From NCBI GenBank assembly GCA_003218815.1, contig QHON01000089.1, forward strand, positions 1-11,184: 11,184 bases of DNA, given 5' to 3'. Both the position numbers and the translations under genes were made by a program. This document shows, piece by piece, positions 6,164 through 11,184 of the stretch (its first letter is position 1; each line of letters starts with the position of its first letter). The notes beneath the pieces are model-generated. The model did not search any database, was not told the origin of the DNA, and saw only the letters and a program-made list of their open reading frames with translations. The DNA is from Verrucomicrobiota bacterium (GTDB taxonomy: Bacteria; Verrucomicrobiota; Verrucomicrobiia; Chthoniobacterales; UBA10450).

Positions 6164-7746
6164 GGATATTCGTCCTTGCGATGGATATGGTGCTGCAACC
6201 ATTGAACACCAAAGACTGCCAGAAAAGCCGCGGCGCTGATGACTTGCCCGGCAATTCCGCCCAGAAACGCGCGGCAGATGAGAGCGGGAACAAACGCGAT
6301 TCCCGCGGCGATCAGCGGTGGGCGAATGTCGCTCCACGAATCTTTCCAGTGAAAGACCCATCGCAGTGTTGCGTAGCGTAGCATTCCTTGGACGAGATAG
6401 GGCAAAAGAATACCAAACGCTGCGCCCATTGCACCGAACCGCGGGATCAACCAGAGGAGCCCAGCAGCAGCGACGGTGCATGTGATTGACGAATGCAGAA
6501 GGTTCAAATGCGGCCGCTGCACCATGATTACCGTTTCGCCTAATGCGACAAACGCATTGATAGCGCTGGCGAGAGCGACGATGCCGAGCCAAACGCCGCC
6601 CTGCTGGAATGCTGGACCGTAGATGAGCAGAATAGTGCCGCCCGCGAGCGACATCACTGCTACGAGCGGCAACAGGATCCACAGCATCCACTGAGCAAGG
6701 CGAGCGTAAGTAGCGGCAGCGACGTCGTGGTCGCCCGTCGCGGTCATTCCGGCTACGACGGGCGCGAAAATGGGGTTGAAAGCCTGATTCACTTTTCGCA
6801 GACCGTTCGCGGTGCCGATGACTGCACTGTAAACACCGACGGTTGCAAGCGTCACGCCGGGCGCGCGCCCAACGAAGTAGCCGAGCATGATGAGGTCCAG
6901 CCGGGCAATGAACGCGTTAATCAACTGATAGATGCTGATGGGAGCCGCATATGCGAGCAGGGACCGTGCTTCGCCGAGAGGCGACACAACGTCCGTTTGT
7001 GCCGGCATATGGCGAAACAATGTTGAGGCGAGCGCGAGCGCAATGAGTCCTGATGCTGCCGTCCCAACGATTGCAGCCACTTCCGGCGAGGACTCCTTGA
7101 AGCCGACGGCGAGCGCAAGGAGGAAGGCGAGTGTTGTTGCAATTGGTTCGGTCATCCCGCGCGAGTAGATGTCGTGCTGCATCACCTTCATTCCGCGCGA
7201 GATGGCGGTACTGATGCGATACAGAGCCAGACCAGGCATCGCGCAGAGAACCAGCGCAAGCGCAGAAACCATCTGCGGCTGCACGTGAAGGCGGTTGTTA
7301 AAAAACCGGAGCCCTACTATCACAATCGCAGCAGTGACAACGGACTGCGCAACTCCCAGCACTACGGCGGCTCGAAAAAGTGCCCGGCTTCGCACCCGGT
7401 TGCCCATTGCCTCCGAGCGCGCGATGAATGTGGTGATCGCATTGTCGAGGCCAAGAACCCCGATCTTGCTGATGATGTCAGTAGTCGACCACGCAACCGA
7501 GAATATGCCGAGCGCCGCCGGCCCGAGCATCCGCGCGACGAGAAATGTGAATATGCCGCGGAAATTCGACGCCAACATCGCGATCGTATTCAAGAAGGCG
7601 CCGCGTTTTAGCTCCACCCCAGTTTCGTCTACGCGCGCCGGTGCATCCTCTGCTGGCGGCGGGACGTCGAGCACACCTCCGGTCGTCCTCTCTGACTCCT
7701 CGCGAAGCCGGTCACAGGCTTGGGCAATTTCAATGTTACGGGTCAT
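6160..7746 (-). CDS. Wzx/MATE-like polysaccharide flippase
   Basis: This 528-residue membrane protein has about 12-14 hydrophobic helices. It starts with a hydrophilic, acidic extension of about 48 residues, then the first helix region with ARMLGPAALGIFSVAWS (about 71-87), a pattern typical of the polysaccharide biosynthesis/MVF superfamily (compare GxxxYGxF in Wzx proteins). Further typical parts are GLDNAITTFIAR near 97-108 and a second-half region beginning around GEARSLLAYAAPISIYQL. Such proteins move undecaprenyl-linked oligosaccharides from the inner to the outer face of the cytoplasmic membrane. The ATG at 7746 is preceded by an in-frame TGA about eight codons upstream, so a much longer start is excluded; no Shine-Dalgarno sequence is visible. 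Neighbouring glycosyltransferases support glycan export, although the exact cargo and any cognate polymerase or ligase are not in the window. Confidence 0.88.
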   Translation of the reverse strand: MTRNIEIAQACDRLREESERTTGGVLDVPPPAEDAPARVDETGVELKRGAFLNTIAMLASNFRGIFTFLVARMLGPAALGIFSVAWSTTDIISKIGVLGLDNAITTFIARSEAMGNRVRSRALFRAAVVLGVAQSVVTAAIVIVGLRFFNNRLHVQPQMVSALALVLCAMPGLALYRISTAISRGMKVMQHDIYSRGMTEPIATTLAFLLALAVGFKESSPEVAAIVGTAASGLIALALASTLFRHMPAQTDVVSPLGEARSLLAYAAPISIYQLINAFIARLDLIMLGYFVGRAPGVTLATVGVYSAVIGTANGLRKVNQAFNPIFAPVVAGMTATGDHDVAAATYARLAQWMLWILLPLVAVMSLAGGTILLIYGPAFQQGGVWLGIVALASAINAFVALGETVIMVQRPHLNLLHSSITCTVAAAGLLWLIPRFGAMGAAFGILLPYLVQGMLRYATLRWVFHWKDSWSDIRPPLIAAGIAFVPALICRAFLGGIAGQVISAAAFLAVFGVQWLQHHIHRKDEYP

Positions 7747-8101
7747 GAGAAAGAGCGCCTTGATTCAGTTTTTCATCGAAATACCGTCGATGTAACGGAA
7801 CTTAAGACCAGCATTCGCGCTCATATTCCCCGACGCTACAACCTAGTAGTTTGGGCCGCCAAAATTTTCTCGCCAAGCGTTTTGATCACGCATCAGTGGG
7901 CGGCGTCAGCCCTTATTGCGTCGAGGGGAGAATGTCGCTACACTTAGGGTCCGTTCCGCCCAAACTGCATGAGCATTCCAGCGATCACGTGTGAACGGAA
8001 AGAGGCGAAAGCGCTCCCGGGAATGTCGTGGCTGGTTTACTGCGGCGCATCAGTAAAAGCGTGGAGGTGATCAGCGGGGGCGACGCGGAATCTGTGCGCA
8101 A
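7747..8101. other. Gene-free divergent region
   Basis: These 355 nt separate the starts of the flippase (minus) and the second GT-C gene (plus). Both strands must start transcription here or nearby. I find no tRNA, no strong hairpin followed by T residues, no long repeat and no convincing ORF. A small inverted repeat, TCAC-GT-GTGA, lies at about 7985-7994 with CACGTG at 7986-7991, but it is short and unsupported. An in-frame TAA near 8051 shows the GT-C gene does not begin much further upstream. Confidence 0.5.
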
Positions 8102-9928
8102 ATGCGCCGACCAGGTGTGCACGGCGAACTAATCGCCAATTTTATGGAGCGGCCGTCGATAAGATCGACAATTACATTTGCGTTCCGCTCATGGATCGAA
8201 CGCGGCGCAAATTATCTCGAGATGCCCCGCGCCGAATTCATGGCCGCCGCGGGCCTGTTTGCCCTCATGATCGCGTTCAAGCTCGTGAACATCGTTCGAT
8301 ACCGGTTCGACAGCGACGAATCGCAGCACATGCACGTAATCTGGGCATGGGCCCGCGGGTTCGTGCAATACCGGGATATTTTTGACAACCACATGCCCCT
8401 TTTCCAAATCATCTTCGCGCCAATTTTCGGACTCGTCGGAGATCGGCCGACCATTCTTTACTGGATGCGATTCATTCTTTTGCCGATGTACTTTGTGGCA
8501 GCTTGGTGCACTTACCGGGTGGGCGCCCGGCTCTTCTCGCGTCGCGTCGCCGCGTGGGCGGTTCTGCTCGCCGGTTTTTACCCCACTTATCATCTTACTT
8601 CATTCGAATTTCGAACAGACAATCTTTGGGCGCCAGTTTGGTTGATGTGTGTCGTCGTTCTCATCAGCGGGTCCATGAATCGACGGCGAATGCTAATCGC
8701 GGGATTGCTTCTCGGGTTTTGCTTCGCGATTTCGATGAAATCGATGCTCTTGTTACTGGCGATCGTCGCTGCCGGATTTATCGCGATGCGGTTGGTAGGC
8801 CGCGAACAGGTGATTCAATCGTGGAGCCAATTGCTTCGCTGCGGAGCGATATTTCTTGGCGCAGCCGCCCTCGTCCCAGTTCTCATCATGATATTCTTTG
8901 CGCTCAACGGCATTTGGCGCGATTTCCGTTATTGCGTTTTTACTCACAATTTTCTGCCGCACGTCGACGCCAATCATCCTCCATGGATGATAATGATCTT
9001 TCCGATCGTTTTTCCCTTCATAGTTTATTTTGCCAGCTTGATCGCGTGCGCGACCCCCGATCGCGCGCTGGCTTTTCGCCGCTCCTTTGTCTTCCTCCTC
9101 TGCGGTTTCTATTTCACCGCTCTCTACAGCTTTTGGACATTGATTACCCGGCAGGACTTTCTCCCTTATCATCCACTCGCATTCGTTTTCGGCAGCGCCG
9201 CGGTCCTGGCAATCTCTGAAAGCGAGCTACTCCTGTCGCGGCTCTCGCCTCGCCTGCGCCAAATGCCCTGGCCGGCTTGCGTGGTAGTCGTTCTATTTTT
9301 TGCCACGCTCCTGATGCGACCTTTTTGGGTTAACGGGGCAAAAGCTGAAACCGAACTTCTGCGCGACGTTCTAAAGCTAACCAAGCCAGAAGATTACGTT
9401 TTCGACTGCAAAGGCGAGACGATTTTTCGGCAACGCTGTTTTCGTCCGATCCTCGAGCCGGTGGCGATAGAACGGATTGAACGCAATCTGATGGTGGACG
9501 TTGCGGCGCAACGATGCGTTGAAACCCGGACCTGCCTGGCCGCCCCCGCTGGAGGTCGGACATCGTGGTCTGCGCGCCTGTTCGTTGCGCGAAATTATCT
9601 ACCGGTGAAAGGTTGGGTGCGCGTGGTCGGCGGCTATTTGAAAGAATCGCGTGCGCAATCCGGCACGCTGGAATTCGAGAGCGTGATCCCCGCATCATAT
9701 GACATCGTCGCACGCGAGGGAATTGTTAGGGGAATTTTGGATGGCCAGGCGTACAGCGGTGCGCGCTTTCTCGATCCCGGAAAACATTTTTTCATGCCAA
9801 CTACGCCCGTGAGCGGTGCCTTGGCTTTCGTCTGGGCGCACGCCATCGATTTGCATTATTCACCCTTCACGTTTGTCCGGCCCAAATCGCACGAGAAATG
9901 GCCGATAGGCCTAGAGACCACGTGGTGA
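8102..9928 (+). CDS. GT-C membrane glycosyltransferase, ArnT/PMT_2-like (GT39/GT83 type)
   Basis: This 608-residue protein starts with a cytoplasmic region of about 48 residues and a first helix (about 49-64). The external loop carries FDSDES (D70, D72, E73), the acidic pair that serves as the catalytic/metal site in GT-C enzymes, followed by YRDIFDNHMPLF (about 91-102), a loop typical of PMT_2/ArnT-like proteins, and FRTDNLW (about 170-176). Some ten more hydrophobic helices follow. The last 180 residues (about 428-608) are hydrophilic and probably form a periplasmic domain, as in ArnT and PglB-like relatives. Such enzymes use polyprenyl-phosphate sugars. The acceptor is unknown and could be a glycan, a lipid or a protein. 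Starts at 8102 or at ATG 8144 (giving MERPSIRS) are both possible, as neither has a clear Shine-Dalgarno sequence. It is followed after 48 nt by the PIG-L gene and probably shares its transcript. Confidence 0.85.
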   Translation: MRRPGVHGELIANFMERPSIRSTITFAFRSWIERGANYLEMPRAEFMAAAGLFALMIAFKLVNIVRYRFDSDESQHMHVIWAWARGFVQYRDIFDNHMPLFQIIFAPIFGLVGDRPTILYWMRFILLPMYFVAAWCTYRVGARLFSRRVAAWAVLLAGFYPTYHLTSFEFRTDNLWAPVWLMCVVVLISGSMNRRRMLIAGLLLGFCFAISMKSMLLLLAIVAAGFIAMRLVGREQVIQSWSQLLRCGAIFLGAAALVPVLIMIFFALNGIWRDFRYCVFTHNFLPHVDANHPPWMIMIFPIVFPFIVYFASLIACATPDRALAFRRSFVFLLCGFYFTALYSFWTLITRQDFLPYHPLAFVFGSAAVLAISESELLLSRLSPRLRQMPWPACVVVVLFFATLLMRPFWVNGAKAETELLRDVLKLTKPEDYVFDCKGETIFRQRCFRPILEPVAIERIERNLMVDVAAQRCVETRTCLAAPAGGRTSWSARLFVARNYLPVKGWVRVVGGYLKESRAQSGTLEFESVIPASYDIVAREGIVRGILDGQAYSGARFLDPGKHFFMPTTPVSGALAFVWAHAIDLHYSPFTFVRPKSHEKWPIGLETTW

Positions 9929-9976
9929 TGGCATTTGCGGTTGGTTGTCCTTGTCCCTATGTGTTAGACAATCTCC

Positions 9977-11089
9977 ATGGATATCCCCAAGTTCGATTCG
10001 TCGTCGCGCCTGATGTTATTCGCGCCGCATCCCGATGATGAAACGCTCGCGTGTAGCGTCATTCTCCAGCAAGCGGTTCGTGTTGGAGCGGCCATTTGCA
10101 TTGTCTACGTCACAGATGGGGATGACAATCCCTGGCCGCAGCGAGCGCTCGAAAGAAGATGGAGCCTGAGCCCGTCGGATCGAAAACGGTGGGGAAAATT
10201 GCGGCGCGCAGAAGCCCTGGCAGCGCTCCGCGTTCTCGATATCCGCCCTGCGGACGTTCAATTCCTTGGCCTACCAGACCAAGGCCTGACCGATCTTTTG
10301 TTGCGTGATTGCGACAGCGCAGTCACGCGAATCGCTCGAGTGATCGACGATTGGTCACCCACAGACATCCTTGCGCCTTCACTCTTCGACATTCACCCAG
10401 ACCACAACGCCGTTGCCGTGATGATGCGGCTTATCTTCGCCGACTTTTTGGCACCGCGAATATCGCAGTGGAATTATTTGGTGCACGGCCGCAGCCCCGC
10501 GTTCTTTGACCGCGCCGCGGAATTATCATCATCCGAATTGGAGACCGCCATAAAACGCGAAGCAATTCGCTGCCATCAAACGCAAATCAAACTGTCGAGG
10601 CGACGTTTTCTTAGATACGCCGCACACCCGGAGCGCTTTCTTCGTGTCGAACGCAAGAGCGCTGTCTGGCGCGATGGCGCCGTTTATTCCGTTTCTCGAG
10701 CGCGTGACAACCTCGATGTCGATCTTCGCTTTTCCGGTGATCCGTTTCGTATGCGGAGGAACAAGTTTTTCATTTTGGGTCGCGATTCGCTTGGGCGAAC
10801 ACGCGCGTGCCAGATCCGTCTTCCCAGCCGCTCGGCCGATCTTGAGGTATTGGATTGCGCGACGAATCGCAGCATTGGCATCGCCCGTTACCGGTGCCAT
10901 CCATTTGCCGGCGAGTTGACGCTTCCATTGCATCTGTTTTCGCCGATCCACGACTTGTTCATCAAAGTTGATCGGCGTTCGTGGTTCTTCGATGAGGCCG
11001 GTTGGATCGAGATTCCGGGTGTGCCGAGTCTTGCAAAGGTCCCTGTTTCTATGATTTCCGCTGAGGAATATTCGCTTGCGGATCGTTAG
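9977..11089 (+). CDS. PIG-L/LmbE-family de-N-acetylase with an additional C-terminal region
   Basis: This 370-residue protein carries the zinc-binding motif PHPDDE (17-22; H18 and D21 as ligands, D20 the general base) and the second site DIHPDHNAV (H140 and H143). These are the defining features of the PIG-L/LmbE family, which removes acetyl groups from GlcNAc in glycolipids (GlcNAc-PI in GPI synthesis, GlcNAc-inositol in mycothiol synthesis) and from other amines. The family domain covers about 1-230. The remaining 140 residues are predicted β-rich and have no recognised match. There is no signal peptide, so it acts in the cytoplasm. It lies 48 nt after the GT-C gene on the same strand, suggesting a role in glycan modification before export. 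The substrate is inferred, not shown. No Shine-Dalgarno sequence is visible before the ATG. Its TAG overlaps the end of a minus-strand gene. Confidence 0.88.
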   Translation: MDIPKFDSSSRLMLFAPHPDDETLACSVILQQAVRVGAAICIVYVTDGDDNPWPQRALERRWSLSPSDRKRWGKLRRAEALAALRVLDIRPADVQFLGLPDQGLTDLLLRDCDSAVTRIARVIDDWSPTDILAPSLFDIHPDHNAVAVMMRLIFADFLAPRISQWNYLVHGRSPAFFDRAAELSSSELETAIKREAIRCHQTQIKLSRRRFLRYAAHPERFLRVERKSAVWRDGAVYSVSRARDNLDVDLRFSGDPFRMRRNKFFILGRDSLGRTRACQIRLPSRSADLEVLDCATNRSIGIARYRCHPFAGELTLPLHLFSPIHDLFIKVDRRSWFFDEAGWIEIPGVPSLAKVPVSMISAEEYSLADR

Positions 11090-11184
11090 GCGTTTCGCCT
11101 CGCCATGCCCAGTGCGAGATCGAGAATCGTCTTCGGACGGCGTAATTTGCGCGGCATGACATTGTAGGAGTTTTGTCTGCGGCG
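11086..11184 (-). CDS. C-terminus of an unidentified protein (partial)
   Basis: Reading the minus strand from the right edge gives 32 sense codons followed by TAA (11088-11086), without an internal stop: a basic sequence with RKLRRPKTILDLALGMARR near the end. It overlaps the PIG-L stop by 4 nt, which matches the convergent overlaps seen elsewhere in the window. A basic, amphipathic C-terminal tail is common in glycosyltransferases and in peripheral membrane enzymes, but the fragment is too short to name. It could also be a chance open frame, since 32 codons without a stop is not unusual at this GC. Confidence 0.4.
   Translation of the reverse strand, partial: RRRQNSYNVMPRKLRRPKTILDLALGMARRNA

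Noticed and set aside
7720..7947. Plus-strand open frame of 75 codons reaching into the gap before the second GT-C gene
   Set aside because: It begins antisense to the flippase start, has no Shine-Dalgarno sequence or recognisable motif, and its composition is not protein-like.
7985..7994. Small inverted repeat TCAC-GT-GTGA containing CACGTG
   Set aside because: It has only 4-nt arms, no second copy and no nearby promoter elements, so an operator is not supported.
8023..8070. Possible 15-residue leader peptide (MSWLVYCGASVKAWR) upstream of the GT-C gene
   Set aside because: It has no clear ribosome binding site, repeated regulatory codons or attenuator hairpin; a frame this short is expected by chance.
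8503..9219. Plus-strand open frame of 238 codons inside the second GT-C gene
   Set aside because: It lies in an alternative frame of a gene with clear helices and GT-C motifs; its Arg/Ser-rich sequence has no domain.

Overview
The window is a compact, gene-dense stretch of a bacterial chromosome of moderate GC, carrying eight intact genes, one gene with an apparent frameshift, and one gene fragment at each edge. There are no rRNA, tRNA, CRISPR or transposon signals. The gene content is envelope lipid and glycan biosynthesis. The base composition, the scarcity of Shine-Dalgarno sequences and the style of the proteins would fit a soil Verrucomicrobiota-like bacterium. That placement is a guess from general resemblance, since no marker gene is present.

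Left part (1-3635). The plus-strand genes are the C-terminus of a membrane protein (probably a CDP-alcohol phosphatidyltransferase), a GNAT-superfamily N-acyltransferase, and a second CDP-alcohol phosphotransferase that resembles the di-myo-inositol-phosphate-phosphate synthase (DIPPS) domain. Facing them on the minus strand are a nucleotidyltransferase that resembles CTP:inositol-1-phosphate cytidylyltransferase (IPCT) and, directly upstream of it, a short-chain dehydrogenase. IPCT and DIPPS are often fused in thermophiles. Here they are separate, convergent genes that overlap by 135 nt. With the GNAT protein (the superfamily of the bacterial ceramide synthase) and the reductase, they suggest a CDP-inositol-dependent inositol-lipid pathway, possibly ceramide phosphoinositol.

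Middle part (3632-7746). A minus-strand GT-C membrane glycosyltransferase precedes the dehydrogenase. Its C-terminus is split by an apparent one-base frameshift near 3827-3830. If this is corrected, the gene ends in an ATGA overlap with the dehydrogenase start, so GT-C, dehydrogenase and IPCT-like genes form one translationally coupled operon. A divergent cytoplasmic GT-A family glycosyltransferase (plus) and a Wzx/MATE-like flippase (minus) then converge on a shared TTAA.

Right part (7747-11184). A gap of 355 nt with no recognisable gene is followed by a plus-strand pair: a second GT-C/ArnT-like membrane glycosyltransferase and a PIG-L/LmbE-type de-N-acetylase with an extra C-terminal region. 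The end of an unidentified minus-strand gene closes the window.

Reading the genes together (inference): lipid-linked glycans are made in the cytoplasm by the GT-A enzyme, de-N-acetylated by the PIG-L protein, flipped by the Wzx-like protein and extended on the outer face by the GT-C enzymes. A neighbouring module makes an inositol-containing lipid that may be an anchor.
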